Below, piece after piece: positions 1-8,316 of a stretch of DNA of 64,000 nucleotides. A program made the translations under genes and the position numbers. The notes below the pieces were generated by a model. That model was not told the DNA's origin. It searched no databases and was given only the letters and a program-made list of their open reading frames with translations. Numbering within the stretch: position 1 is the stretch's first letter; each line of letters starts with the position of its first letter. Source of the DNA: Phycisphaeraceae bacterium (GTDB lineage: Bacteria > Planctomycetota > Phycisphaerae > Phycisphaerales > UBA1924); NCBI GenBank assembly GCA_019636565.1, contig JAHBXG010000003.1, forward strand, positions 1-64,000, given 5' to 3'.

Positions 1-86
1 GTTGGTCATCGCCGCTTCAGCGGCGGGCCGTGGGAGAGCCAGACCGATGGGTCGGCCTGTTGCGGAAGACTCGTATCAACCATGCC

Positions 87-581
87 CTAGGCAGGCATCG
101 TCGGTGCCGGTGGCGGCTGCGATCCGCATTCAGGACAAACTTCATCGACAGCCAAGTCCATTCTGTTGTAATTGCACTTTGGACAATGACCGATAGATTC
201 CCGCCTTCGTGCCTTGGCGTCGAGTCTCCAGACGCATGCGGTCATACCCAAAGTTGGCACGAGCAACACCCAGATCGGAATTCGGTTGCTGGTCCAATCC
301 TGCGATTTGCCCTGACTGAACCGCCAAAAGAATGTGCCGAAGGAATCGGCGTTCCGTTCGATCCAGAACAACGAGGGAGATGCCTGCGGCTTTGAGGCGT
401 ACGAGACCATGAACAGGCCTTCGCACAGCCCGAGCTCATATCCGCGTTGAAACCGCCACCACACCCGCCACTGCCATGTTGCCAACCACGCCACGATCAA
501 GAGGATCGCAAGCAAGGCACCGCACCACTTGATCCAGAAGCTGATTCGTGCGCATCGAAGCACGCGATAAGCGTACAACAT
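87..581 (-). CDS. Membrane protein with C-terminal zinc ribbon
   Basis: Function not recognised. The protein has about 164 residues. Residues about 15-37 form a strong membrane segment and a second one lies near residues 105-122. The C-terminal tail holds CPKCNYN and CPECG, a two-CxxC zinc ribbon. This layout of two membrane segments plus a ribbon recurs among small uncharacterised planctomycete proteins. The frame is open upstream to base 740, but the ATG at 581 places the first membrane segment right after a short basic N-terminus, so I prefer it. The gene lies downstream of thrS on the same strand, separated by about 260 bases that contain an inverted repeat. Confidence 0.6.
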   Translation of the reverse strand: MLYAYRVLRCARISFWIKWCGALLAILLIVAWLATWQWRVWWRFQRGYELGLCEGLFMVSYASKPQASPSLFWIERNADSFGTFFWRFSQGKSQDWTSNRIPIWVLLVPTLGMTACVWRLDAKARRRESIGHCPKCNYNRMDLAVDEVCPECGSQPPPAPTMPA

Positions 582-736
582 CGGTATGGGCGCTGCCGAT
601 GGACAAGTTTGAGAATCTTCGATACATCGGCCACCGGAGATGGGGAGGCGCTGCGGGTGAGGTGATGTTACTAACGCTGGGGGTGTGTACGCCAAAAGAA
701 GCCCATTGAAACTGGCTGGAGAATGCAAACAGCCGA

Positions 737-785
737 CCACGGGTTGCGCTTCGGTCGCCGGGCGCGACCTTCGCTCCGCCCGTGG
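737..785. repeat. Nested inverted repeat (REP-like palindrome)
   Basis: Two nested perfect stems: an outer 7-bp arm CCACGGG (737-743) with CCCGTGG (779-785), and an inner 6-bp arm GGTCGC (753-758) with GCGACC (764-769) around a 5-base loop. There is no U-tract, so it is not a clear intrinsic terminator. It sits just after the 3' end of thrS. The rest of the 582-841 gap shows nothing I can name. I saw no second copy in the window. Confidence 0.45.
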
Positions 786-841
786 CTACAACCCGCGGTC
801 CCGTTGGGGCCGAGATGCATTTGAGTACGAGCGCTGAAGAG

Positions 842-3109
842 TCAGGGCTTCACGCTCAGCACCGCGCTCTTGGTTTCGATCTCCCCCGCAATCGCCTTCA
901 CAAACGCATCCAGCGGCATCGCACCAAGATCCTTCTCAACACCCCGCACGCGCACACTCACCGCGTTGTTCTCCGCATCGCGCGGCCCCACGATGAGCAT
1001 GTACGGAATCTTCTCGTCCGCGGCGACCTTCACCTTCGCCTGAATCCGCTCGTTGCTCTCATCGAGCGTCGCGCGGACTCCTACTGCCTGCAACGCAGAA
1101 AGCACCTTGCGGCCGTAGTCGAGAGTCTTATCGCTGATCGGGAGCACACGCACCTGCTCGGGGCTGAGCCAGGTGGGGAAGGCGCCGGCGAAATGCTCGA
1201 TCAGCACGCCGCAGAAGCGTTCCATGCTGCCGAAAGGGGCACGGTGAATGACGACGGGGCGATGCGCCTTGTTGTCGGGGCCGATGTAGGAGAGGTCGAA
1301 GCGATTGCCCATCTGGTAATCGACCTGCACGGTGCCCAATTGCCACTCGCGCCCGATGACATCCTTGACGACAAAGTCGATCTTCGGGCCATAGAACGCG
1401 GCCTCGCCGGGCTCCTTGCTGAACGCAACACCCAGTGACTCGGCGGCAGCTAGACACGCGGCTTCGGCTTTATCCCAACTCTCGGCGCTGCCGGTGTACT
1501 TGGACGAGTCCGGATCGCGCAGGCCGACCCGGACGCGGTAGTCCTTCATGCCAAGTACGTTGAAGATGGTTTTCACCAGCGACAAGCAGCCCTGGATTTC
1601 CGCGGGGATCTGCTCCTCGGTGCAGAAGAGGTGCGCATCGTCCTGGGTGAAGCCGCGCACGCGGGTGAGGCCGTTGAGCTCGCCCGACTGCTCCCAGCGA
1701 TAGACGGTGCCGAATTCGGCGAGGCGGACGGGCATGTCGCGGTACGAGTGCGGCGAACTGCCGAATATCTTGGCGTGGTGCGGGCAGTTCATGGGCTTGA
1801 GCATGAAGCCTTCGACGAGTTTGTCGTCGGCCATGATGCGGTCGGGAGCGATGGTCTGCGCCTTGGTGCGTTCGTTGATGCCCTTGGCGAGACGCTCGCT
1901 CACGCCTTCGACGCGGTTCATCATTTCCGCGCAGGTGCAGCCGGAGGCACTCAATTCTGCGAGGGCCTGGCGCTCGACGATCGGCGCGAACTGGCTGTCT
2001 TTGTAATACGGGAAGTGGCCCGAGGTCTTGTAAAGCTCAAGCCGCCCAATATGCGGCGTGAAGACCTCGGTATACCCCTGCTTCTTCAATTCCGCGGCGA
2101 TGAAGGTCTGGAGTTCCTTGCGGACGACGCTGCCACGGGGGGTCCAGAGGATGAGGCCCTGTCCGACATCTTCATCGATGTGGAACAGGCGGAGATGCTT
2201 GCCGATCACGCGGTGATCGCGCTTGGAGGCTTCTTCCTTCTGCTTGAGGTATTCGTCGAGTTCGGCTTGAGTCGGAAAGGCGGTTCCGTAGACGCGGATG
2301 AGGCGATCGGAGTTTTCGTCGCCGTGCCAGTAGGAGGAGGCAAGCGAAGTGACGATCGCAGCGCCGATGCGCCCGGTGCTCGGCACGTGCGGACCGCGGC
2401 AGAGGTCTTCCCAGTTTTTGCCGGGCGCGCCGTTGGCGTAGAAGGTGAGCTTTGCACCTTGAACTGTCTTGTAGTCCGCTTCGCCGTAACTTCCATCGGG
2501 ATCTTGATACTTGTAAGCGATTCGGTCTGCAGCGGCCGGGTTTTTCTCAGCCATCGCAGCAAGAGCACGCATGGCATTGTCGATCTTGTACTTGTTCTTT
2601 TCAAGGAACAGCTTGCGCATGCCGTCTTCTTTGTGGGCCTGCATCGACTCCGCCACGCCGACAGGAAGTTCATACCTGGTGAACTCACGGTTCTCCTTGA
2701 TGATCTCCGCCATGCGCTTGTTGATCGCCTCGAAGTGATCGCTGGAAATCTTCTTGCCCTCGGGGACGTACATGTCGTAGAAGAACCCGGTGTCGGTGGG
2801 CGGGCCGTAGGCGAGTTGCACGTCTTTGCCGATGACGTCCTGGATCGCCTCGGCCATCACGTGCGCCGCCGAGTGTCGAATCAGAAAGAGCCCGTCCTTG
2901 TCGAGCACCTTCTGGCGATCGCGCTCGGTGACAATGGAGAGCGAGACATCGTGATCGATGACGGTGGACAGGTCCTTCAACTCGCCGTTGATCTTCACGC
3001 CGAGCGCGGCCTTGGCGAGGCCGGGGCCGATGGACAAGGCGACGTCCTTGCCGCTGACCGGCTTGTCGAAGGACTTTTTGGAACCGTCGGGAAGGGTGAT
3101 GGTGGGCAT
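842..3109 (-). CDS. thrS: Threonine--tRNA ligase
   Basis: Charges tRNA-Thr with threonine in the cytoplasm. Domain order is a TGS domain (residues 1-60), an HxxxH-type editing domain (the HSAAHVMA stretch near residue 80), the class II core and a C-terminal anticodon-binding domain. Zinc-site residues are visible: Cys in LKPMNCPHH, His in TQDDAHLFC and His in VVIHRAPFGS. At 755 residues it is about 110 longer than typical bacterial enzymes (around 640). Much of the excess is a stretch between SGHFPYYKDS and FMLKPMNCPHH that carries a cysteine pair (CTC). The usual MNCPGH is MNCPHH here. It starts 4 bases after the upstream zinc-ribbon gene, so the two are probably co-transcribed. Confidence 0.97.
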   Translation of the reverse strand: MPTITLPDGSKKSFDKPVSGKDVALSIGPGLAKAALGVKINGELKDLSTVIDHDVSLSIVTERDRQKVLDKDGLFLIRHSAAHVMAEAIQDVIGKDVQLAYGPPTDTGFFYDMYVPEGKKISSDHFEAINKRMAEIIKENREFTRYELPVGVAESMQAHKEDGMRKLFLEKNKYKIDNAMRALAAMAEKNPAAADRIAYKYQDPDGSYGEADYKTVQGAKLTFYANGAPGKNWEDLCRGPHVPSTGRIGAAIVTSLASSYWHGDENSDRLIRVYGTAFPTQAELDEYLKQKEEASKRDHRVIGKHLRLFHIDEDVGQGLILWTPRGSVVRKELQTFIAAELKKQGYTEVFTPHIGRLELYKTSGHFPYYKDSQFAPIVERQALAELSASGCTCAEMMNRVEGVSERLAKGINERTKAQTIAPDRIMADDKLVEGFMLKPMNCPHHAKIFGSSPHSYRDMPVRLAEFGTVYRWEQSGELNGLTRVRGFTQDDAHLFCTEEQIPAEIQGCLSLVKTIFNVLGMKDYRVRVGLRDPDSSKYTGSAESWDKAEAACLAAAESLGVAFSKEPGEAAFYGPKIDFVVKDVIGREWQLGTVQVDYQMGNRFDLSYIGPDNKAHRPVVIHRAPFGSMERFCGVLIEHFAGAFPTWLSPEQVRVLPISDKTLDYGRKVLSALQAVGVRATLDESNERIQAKVKVAADEKIPYMLIVGPRDAENNAVSVRVRGVEKDLGAMPLDAFVKAIAGEIETKSAVLSVKP

Positions 3110-3113
3110 TGGT

Positions 3114-3344
3114 TTAGCTCTCTTTTGAAGCGGCTGCGATCATTTCAAGCAGGCCGCATTGGGGACAGCGGTAGACGACAATCGGGATTGTGCTGGGTTG
3201 TTTCGTGTACTTGAACCACTCGAGAAACCCTCGCGGCGCGCCTTCCTGCCAAGTCGCGATGCGTCTGAATCCGTTGCTCTCAGCGGGAATGAAGCCCTCG
3301 GTCATCGCGATATCGCATCGTCGGCATTTGAGTTCATCTCCCAT
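3114..3344 (-). CDS. Small zinc-ribbon protein (DUF6487-like)
   Basis: A 76-residue protein with an N-terminal CRRC and a C-terminal CPQC, the pattern of the DUF6487 zinc-ribbon family, whose function is unknown. The ATG at 3344 has GGAG seven bases upstream on the minus strand. The longer open frame (to 3476) would overlap the preceding gene. It ends 4 bases before thrS, so it is probably expressed with it. No membrane segment is visible. Family assignment rests on cysteine spacing and size. Confidence 0.7.
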   Translation of the reverse strand: MGDELKCRRCDIAMTEGFIPAESNGFRRIATWQEGAPRGFLEWFKYTKQPSTIPIVVYRCPQCGLLEMIAAASKES

Positions 3345-3441
3345 TCTTTCAACTCCGCGATGACAGTTGATGGCCTGCAAACGAAAAACCCGGCTGAGGG
3401 CCGGGTCGATTGCTGCGATAGAGACTCCGCTGCCTGCCGGC

Positions 3442-4137
3442 TCAGGCGGTGGAGTCGTCGGTAGTCGTCGTGGCACGGGTGGGGTTCATTTCGGGGGGAG
3501 GATACGCGGGTTGGCTTGCGTCGGCCACTGGTACCGCCGCGAGGATTGACTCTTCAATCGCCAGCTTCATGGCTGCTTCCGAGTCGTCGGGACAGCGGAC
3601 GCCGGCTTCGAGCACCGGCGATTGTGGACCCAGATCAATGCGGATCTTTCTCCAAAATGGTCCGACGCGCTGGATGGTGACCCACTCTGCCCCGGTCCAG
3701 CGGAGGAAGCGCTCGGAGGTCATCTTCGCGCCGATGCTCTCCTTCACGGGCTCGTAGTAAGCGCCGCCGGTGACGAACACAAAGCGCGTGGCCTCGGACT
3801 GCGTGCCGCGCCCAAGTACGAGGACAACAACGGTTCCGATTGCCGCGACCACAATCGTTGCAAGAAGTCCGATGACACCGACGAAGCCGACAAGAAGGGG
3901 CCAGAACTGCATCATCAGGTAGAGCAACGCCACCAAGCCGGCGGCGGCGAAGGTATACCGGCGTGACGCACCGACAATTCCCTTCGGCACGCCGTAGACG
4001 ACAAAGGCGTTTACGGGCGGCGTTCGCCCGCACTCTGGGCACGGGCTGAGCGCGGGCAGTCCCTCGAGGGGGTACCCGCACATCGGACAGCGCTTGAGCT
4101 CTTCAGTCCAGCCCGGATCGGGCATGACCTTGGTCAT
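3442..4137 (-). CDS. Membrane protein with N-terminal zinc ribbon
   Basis: 231 residues, function unknown. Residues 15-40 hold CPMCGYPL and CPECG, a two-CxxC zinc ribbon. Two close hydrophobic segments follow at about 63-83 and 86-110, then a hydrophilic C-terminal domain of about 120 residues ending in a Thr/Asp-rich tail. The start is uncertain: ATG at 4137 or the Met five codons in. The same ribbon-plus-membrane design occurs in the first gene of the window, suggesting a lineage-specific family. It lies upstream of the small zinc-ribbon gene and thrS on the same strand and may share their transcript. Confidence 0.65.
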   Translation of the reverse strand: MTKVMPDPGWTEELKRCPMCGYPLEGLPALSPCPECGRTPPVNAFVVYGVPKGIVGASRRYTFAAAGLVALLYLMMQFWPLLVGFVGVIGLLATIVVAAIGTVVVLVLGRGTQSEATRFVFVTGGAYYEPVKESIGAKMTSERFLRWTGAEWVTIQRVGPFWRKIRIDLGPQSPVLEAGVRCPDDSEAAMKLAIEESILAAVPVADASQPAYPPPEMNPTRATTTTDDSTA

Positions 4138-4173
4138 CCGTCGCGAATCTCCGATCGAGGGACGCTACTTCGA

Positions 4174-4569
4174 TCAGTTGGCAGCGGCAGCCGGGCCCTG
4201 GTACTCGGCACTTCCAAAGCCCAAGATCGGGACGAAGATGAACGGGAGGAAGATCAAGCCGAGCGTGGTGCCCAAACCGCGCCCGAAGGACTTGGAAAGA
4301 TCGTTGCTGACGATGATGGAGACGATGAAATTGACGAACGGGATGATCATCAGAATCAGCCACCACCACGGCCTGCCGACGACCTTGAGCAGGATGTACA
4401 TGTTGAAGATCGGAATCAGGCACGCCCAGCCGGGCTGCCCGGCCTTGGCGAAGACTTTCCAGCCACCCGCGATGATGACGATCAGAATCGCGAGGTAAAT
4501 CAGAAGCCCGATCGTCCCCACTGCTTCGTCGCCGCCGCTGGATTGGGCGAGCATCAGTGAATTCAGCAT
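4174..4569 (-). CDS. DUF5684 family membrane protein
   Basis: 131 residues, nearly all hydrophobic, with four predicted membrane segments. The signature WKVFAKAGQPGWACLIPIFN followed by a WWW-containing segment and LSKSFGRGLG matches the DUF5684 family, sometimes found near signal peptidases; its function is unknown. The ATG at 4569 is supported by GGAG seven bases upstream. The frame stays open to 4809, but that extension is low-complexity basic sequence overlapping the divergent nrdR promoter region, so I reject it. Confidence 0.75.
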   Translation of the reverse strand: MLNSLMLAQSSGGDEAVGTIGLLIYLAILIVIIAGGWKVFAKAGQPGWACLIPIFNMYILLKVVGRPWWWLILMIIPFVNFIVSIIVSNDLSKSFGRGLGTTLGLIFLPFIFVPILGFGSAEYQGPAAAAN

Positions 4570-4690
4570 TCCGAGGTCTCCATTGCGGGGACTCCACCCC
4601 GTTGGGTGTTTGTCGGTCCGCCGCGCCCACTTTCTTGCAAAGTGGTTATTTGGCCCTTTGTAAAGGATGCCCGAGACGGGCCGACTCCGG

Positions 4691-4696
4691 TATGCT
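4691..4696 (+). promoter_or_regulatory. -10-like hexamer of nrdR
   Basis: TATGCT ends six bases before the GTG that opens nrdR. No Shine-Dalgarno sequence is present. The spacing would put the transcription start at or next to the start codon, giving a leaderless mRNA. No clear -35 box is seen 17 bases upstream. Confidence 0.4.
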
Positions 4697-4702
4697 CCAC
4701 CC

Positions 4703-5191
4703 GTGCTCTGCCCCTTCTGCAATACCGACAACGACAAGGTCATCGATAGCCGCGCCAGCGATGCGGGGAAGACGATCCGCCGCCGGCGCGAGTGCGTGGC
4801 GTGCAGCAAACGGTTTACGACTTACGAGCGGGTGGAGCAGACGACGCGGCTGGTGGTCGTGAAACGGGATGGATCGCGAGTGCCGTTCGGGCGAGAGAAT
4901 ATTCTGAAGGGCGTCGTGGCAGCCTGCGGGAAGCGGCCGATTCCTGAGCCTTCAAAGGAGCGAATCGCGGACCTTGTGGAAGAGGAACTGCACAAAGAGT
5001 TCGACCGCGAGGTTGAGAGCCGCGTGATCGGCGAACGGGTCATGGCAAAGCTGCGCGACCTGGATGAGGTGGCGTACATCCGCTTTGCGAGCGAGTACTA
5101 CAAGTTCAGGAACGTCGAGGACATCATGCAGCAGCTCGAGGCGATGAACGGGCGGGTGAAGGATGTGAAGGATCAGCAGAAGTTGTTCTAG
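4703..5191 (+). CDS. nrdR: Transcriptional repressor NrdR
   Basis: ATP/dATP-sensing repressor of ribonucleotide reductase genes. The N-terminus reads (M)LCPFC...CVAC, the zinc ribbon that binds NrdR boxes, followed by the ATP-cone domain (VVKRDGSRVPFGRENIL). About 162 residues, the usual family size. I choose GTG at 4703 because family members begin MxCPFC; an in-frame ATG at 4667 would add 12 untypical residues. No nrdA, nrdB or nrdJ gene is in the window. Its end overlaps the convergent MFS gene by four bases. Confidence 0.95.
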   Translation: MLCPFCNTDNDKVIDSRASDAGKTIRRRRECVACSKRFTTYERVEQTTRLVVVKRDGSRVPFGRENILKGVVAACGKRPIPEPSKERIADLVEEELHKEFDREVESRVIGERVMAKLRDLDEVAYIRFASEYYKFRNVEDIMQQLEAMNGRVKDVKDQQKLF

Positions 5192-6750
5192 TGCTCATCC
5201 AGCAGCCTGACATGGCGGCGTTCTTTCAGGAAGAACAACCCGACCACGATCGTGACCGCGCACACGGCCATCGGATACCAGAGGCCGGCGAACTGGTTGC
5301 CGGTCTTGACATAGAGAAGTTGTCCGATGAACGGGACCATCCCGCCGAAGACGCCGTTGCCGATGTGATACGGCAGCGACATGCTCGTGTAGCGGATGCG
5401 CGTCGGGAAGAGTTCGACGAGGAACGCCGCGATCGGGCCGTAGACCATCGTCACCAGAAACACCTGCACGAATACGAGGAAAGTGAGAGCCATCGCGGGC
5501 GGGCTGGTGAGCGAAGCGAAGCGGATGGAGTTCTTCGTCACCTCATCGACGCGATAAGTTCCCTCGTACACCGTGCGTGTGGTTGTGGTGGTGTTGACCG
5601 TGCCGTTGACGTAGGTATGCGTTGCGCGCTCGGTCGTGATGGAGCGCGCCGGTACATCGCGCGCCAGGTCGGCGGGGATGCGCTCGAACTTTGGCTCCCC
5701 CAACGACTGAATCCCCTCGTTGACGTATTGATACCGCGATTGATTGGAGAGGTCCGCGACGGCGGACATCGCGCCGTATATCGGGTAGTAGAGCACGAGC
5801 GCAAGCAAGCAGCCGGTCAGCATGATCCCCTTGCGGCCGATCTTGTCCGACAGCGCTCCCATCACGATAAAGAACGGCGTGGCGAGCAGGAGCGCGATCC
5901 CGATGATGTACTCGGCCTGCGTCGGCACGATCGCCAGCGTCGTCTTCAGGAAATTCATGGCGTAGAACTGACCGGTGTACCAGACCACGCCCTGCCCGGC
6001 GGTCGCGCCGAAGAGCGCGAGCAGGACGAGTCGCAGGTTTGCTCGATTGGCGAACGATTCCTTGAGCGGGTTCTTCGCGCCCTTTCCCTCGGCCTTCATC
6101 CGCTGGAACAAGGGCGATTCGCTCATGCGCCGGCGGATGTAGTAGGAAAACGCCACCAGCACCAGCGAAACCCAGAACGGAATGCGCCAGCCCCACGCCG
6201 CGAAGTCGGCCGGGCCGAGCCACATGCGGCAGATGAGAATGACGCCGAGTGATACAAAGAGCCCGAGCGTCGCGGTGGTCTGGATCCAGCTCGTCCAATA
6301 GCCGCGGCTGCCGTCGGGGCAGTGCTCCGCCACGTACGTCGCGGCGCCGCCGTACTCGCCCCCGAGAGCAAGACCCTGCGCCAAGCGCAGCAGGATGAGG
6401 AGGGCCGGCGCCAGCCAGCCGATCGTGGCATAGCCCGGCAGCAGACCGATCAGAAACGTCGCCCCGCCCATCAGCAGGAGCGTGACCATAAACGTGTACT
6501 TGCGGCCGATGAGGTCGCCAAGGTAGCCGAAGACGATCGCGCCGAACGGACGCACGACAAACCCGATGGCGAACGTGGCAAGGGTGGAGAGCAGCGCGGT
6601 CGCGCCCGCGCCTTTGGGAAAGAACACATCGGCGATGGTGAGGGCGAGCGCGCCGAAGATGTAGAAGTCGTACCACTCGATCAGTGTTCCGGCGGATGAC
6701 GCCCCGATGATCGTCCAAAGGCTCTTTTCTTGAAGGTGGGGCTTTGTCAT
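5188..6750 (-). CDS. MFS transporter, metabolite:H+ symporter (MHS) family
   Basis: Twelve-helix proton symporter of the MHS branch, which includes proline/betaine, citrate, shikimate and alpha-ketoglutarate carriers. Family signatures are visible: GTLIEWYDFYIFG in helix 1, GYLGDLIGRK after helix 2, RLAQGLALGGEYGGAATYVAE in helix 4 and ALSDKIGRKGIM in the central loop. The substrate cannot be told. At 520 residues it is about 90 longer than usual because of a hydrophilic Thr-rich insert (about residues 318-400, including TVNTTTTTRTVYEG) between two late helices. It is divergent from the CoA-transferase gene, with only 44 bases between starts. Confidence 0.88.
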   Translation of the reverse strand: MTKPHLQEKSLWTIIGASSAGTLIEWYDFYIFGALALTIADVFFPKGAGATALLSTLATFAIGFVVRPFGAIVFGYLGDLIGRKYTFMVTLLLMGGATFLIGLLPGYATIGWLAPALLILLRLAQGLALGGEYGGAATYVAEHCPDGSRGYWTSWIQTTATLGLFVSLGVILICRMWLGPADFAAWGWRIPFWVSLVLVAFSYYIRRRMSESPLFQRMKAEGKGAKNPLKESFANRANLRLVLLALFGATAGQGVVWYTGQFYAMNFLKTTLAIVPTQAEYIIGIALLLATPFFIVMGALSDKIGRKGIMLTGCLLALVLYYPIYGAMSAVADLSNQSRYQYVNEGIQSLGEPKFERIPADLARDVPARSITTERATHTYVNGTVNTTTTTRTVYEGTYRVDEVTKNSIRFASLTSPPAMALTFLVFVQVFLVTMVYGPIAAFLVELFPTRIRYTSMSLPYHIGNGVFGGMVPFIGQLLYVKTGNQFAGLWYPMAVCAVTIVVGLFFLKERRHVRLLDEH

Positions 6751-6794
6751 GGGAGTGGCTGAGATCGGGAGCGGTCCGCTATGCTACAAAAAGC

Positions 6795-7592
6795 ATGGCG
6801 AACAAATCTTTCTCATCGGCCGCGGACACTTTCCAGGACCTGCGCTCGCGAGGCATTCTGCGTGACGGCATCACCGTCATGGTCGGCGGATTCGGCCTCT
6901 GCGGCATCCCCGAGAACCTGATCCTCGCGCTCCGCAACAGCGGCGTGAAGGACCTGACCTGCATCAGCAACAACGCGGGGGTGGATGATTTCGGTCTCGG
7001 TTTGCTGCTGAAAACCCGGCAGATCCGCAAGATGATCTCGTCGTATGTGGGCGAGAACGCGGAGTTTGAACGACAGTTCCTATCGGGAGAGCTTGAGGTC
7101 GAGTTCAATCCGCAGGGAACGCTTGCGGAGCGCATCCGTGCCGGCGGCGCCGGAATCCCGGCGTTCTACACGGCGACGGGCGCGGGGACAAAGGTTGCGG
7201 ACGGGAAGGAAACACGCGAGTTGTTCCGCCCGTACGACGGCGTCGGCGGGTGCACGATTCCGGGCTGGAAGGTACCCGGCAAGTACGCCCCAACTGCCCG
7301 GGCTGGCGCGACCCCCCGCGAATATGTGCTGGAGACCGGCCTATACGCGGACCTTTCGCTCGTGAAAGCCCACAAGGCCGACCCTTTCGGCAACCTCGTC
7401 TATCGCAAAACGGCGCGGAATTTCAACCCGATGATGGCGACCGCCGCGGCGTTTGTGATCGCGGAAGTCGATCAACTGGTCGGGCTGGGTGATCTTGATC
7501 CCGAGGCGATCCATACCCCGGGGAGTTACGTCGATCGGGTCGTGCAGGCGAAGGCAGAAAAGCGGATCGAGCAGCGGACGGTGAGGAAGTAA
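6795..7592 (+). CDS. 3-oxoacid CoA-transferase, subunit A
   Basis: Subunit A of a two-subunit CoA-transferase (succinyl-CoA:3-ketoacid type) that moves CoA between succinate and acetoacetate. It shows the CoA-transferase I signatures GGFGLCGIPENLI, SNNAGVDDFGLGLLL and the GTLAERIRAGGAGIPAFYT stretch. About 265 residues, slightly longer than typical subunit A (around 230). The catalytic glutamate lies in subunit B, which is not encoded next to it; the next genes are unrelated. The ATG at 6795 is preceded by TATGCT nine bases upstream and no Shine-Dalgarno sequence. Confidence 0.88.
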   Translation: MANKSFSSAADTFQDLRSRGILRDGITVMVGGFGLCGIPENLILALRNSGVKDLTCISNNAGVDDFGLGLLLKTRQIRKMISSYVGENAEFERQFLSGELEVEFNPQGTLAERIRAGGAGIPAFYTATGAGTKVADGKETRELFRPYDGVGGCTIPGWKVPGKYAPTARAGATPREYVLETGLYADLSLVKAHKADPFGNLVYRKTARNFNPMMATAAAFVIAEVDQLVGLGDLDPEAIHTPGSYVDRVVQAKAEKRIEQRTVRK

Positions 7593-7685
7593 GTCGGCCG
7601 TGCCGGCGGCGGGGAATCTGCCTGCGTGAATTCATGCTGGCTGCCAGCGAGCGGGAATGTGTTGAAGCCCGGTGTTCGATGTGAG

Positions 7686-7734
7686 ATTTCAGATTTCAGA
7701 TTTCAGATTTCAGATTTCAGATTTCAGATTTCAG
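7686..7734 (+). repeat. Seven perfect tandem copies of heptamer ATTTCAG
   Basis: Seven head-to-tail copies of ATTTCAG without a mismatch. Because 7 is not a multiple of 3, all three plus-strand frames read the same cyclic peptide ISDFRFQ with no stop, while the minus strand meets stops. It lies 55 bases upstream of the four-helix-bundle gene and in its frame. Related sequence recurs inside that gene near 8070-8102. Confidence 0.95.
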
Positions 7735-7788
7735 ATCCTATTTTCCAATCAATTCAACTGCCCGCTTCGTCAGAAAGGACTGGTCTGC

Positions 7789-8316
7789 ATGCGCTATTCC
7801 CGCTTCGAACAGGTTCCGGTATGGAAAGCGGCTTTCGAACTCGGTGTTGCGCTGCTGGAACTGACCGAAGACCGCGCATTCGTCGGGATCGGCGATGTCC
7901 GCAATCAACTTCAACGAGCAGTGGTCTCGATCGGCAACAACATCGCCGAAGGGTTCGAGCGGGGAACGACTAACGACCTGATCACGTTCGTCTACTACGC
8001 GAAGGGCTCCTGCGGCGAAGTTCGCTCGATGCTCTTGACCTGCCAACGGCTGTCTCGCTTTTCGCATCTGAGTTCTCAGATCTCAGGATTCATTTCTCAG
8101 AGCGAGATCATCTCCCGCCAGCTCGCCGGCTGGACTGATTCGCTGCAGAACGCGGATATCAAGGGCATTCGCTATCTAAATGACGGCGTCCGCGAGCAAG
8201 CCGATCGGCAACAACGCCGCACAGCGTTCGAGCAACAGATTCGCGATGTTGTCAAACAAGGAAGCCTCAAGCGCGAGGCCCAGCAAGCCCAACGTGCTTC
8301 TTCGTCCGAAACATGA
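7789..8316 (+). CDS. Four-helix-bundle protein (S23 / 23S rRNA IVS family)
   Basis: About 175 residues. The N-terminal 120 residues match the S23 ribosomal-like four-helix bundle: FEQVPVWKAAFELG, then LQRAVVSIGNNIAEGFERGT, then FVYYAKGSCGEVRSML. The family is encoded in 23S rRNA intervening sequences or stand-alone; its relative Avd works in diversity-generating retroelements, but no reverse transcriptase is present. Function unknown. The ATG at 7789 (MRYSRF) is the natural start; a longer in-frame start at 7672 would translate the heptamer repeat. The C-terminal 50 residues are charged and atypical. It overlaps the HAD gene by ATGA. Confidence 0.85.
   Translation: MRYSRFEQVPVWKAAFELGVALLELTEDRAFVGIGDVRNQLQRAVVSIGNNIAEGFERGTTNDLITFVYYAKGSCGEVRSMLLTCQRLSRFSHLSSQISGFISQSEIISRQLAGWTDSLQNADIKGIRYLNDGVREQADRQQRRTAFEQQIRDVVKQGSLKREAQQAQRASSSET

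Noticed and set aside
1631-3214. A 527-codon open frame on the plus strand opposite thrS
   Set aside because: It is the antisense shadow of a clear ThrRS; its translation has no recognisable domains.
7672-7788. N-terminal extension of the four-helix protein through the heptamer array
   Set aside because: The family starts at the later Met (MRYSRF), and the extension is only repeat translation; kept as a note.
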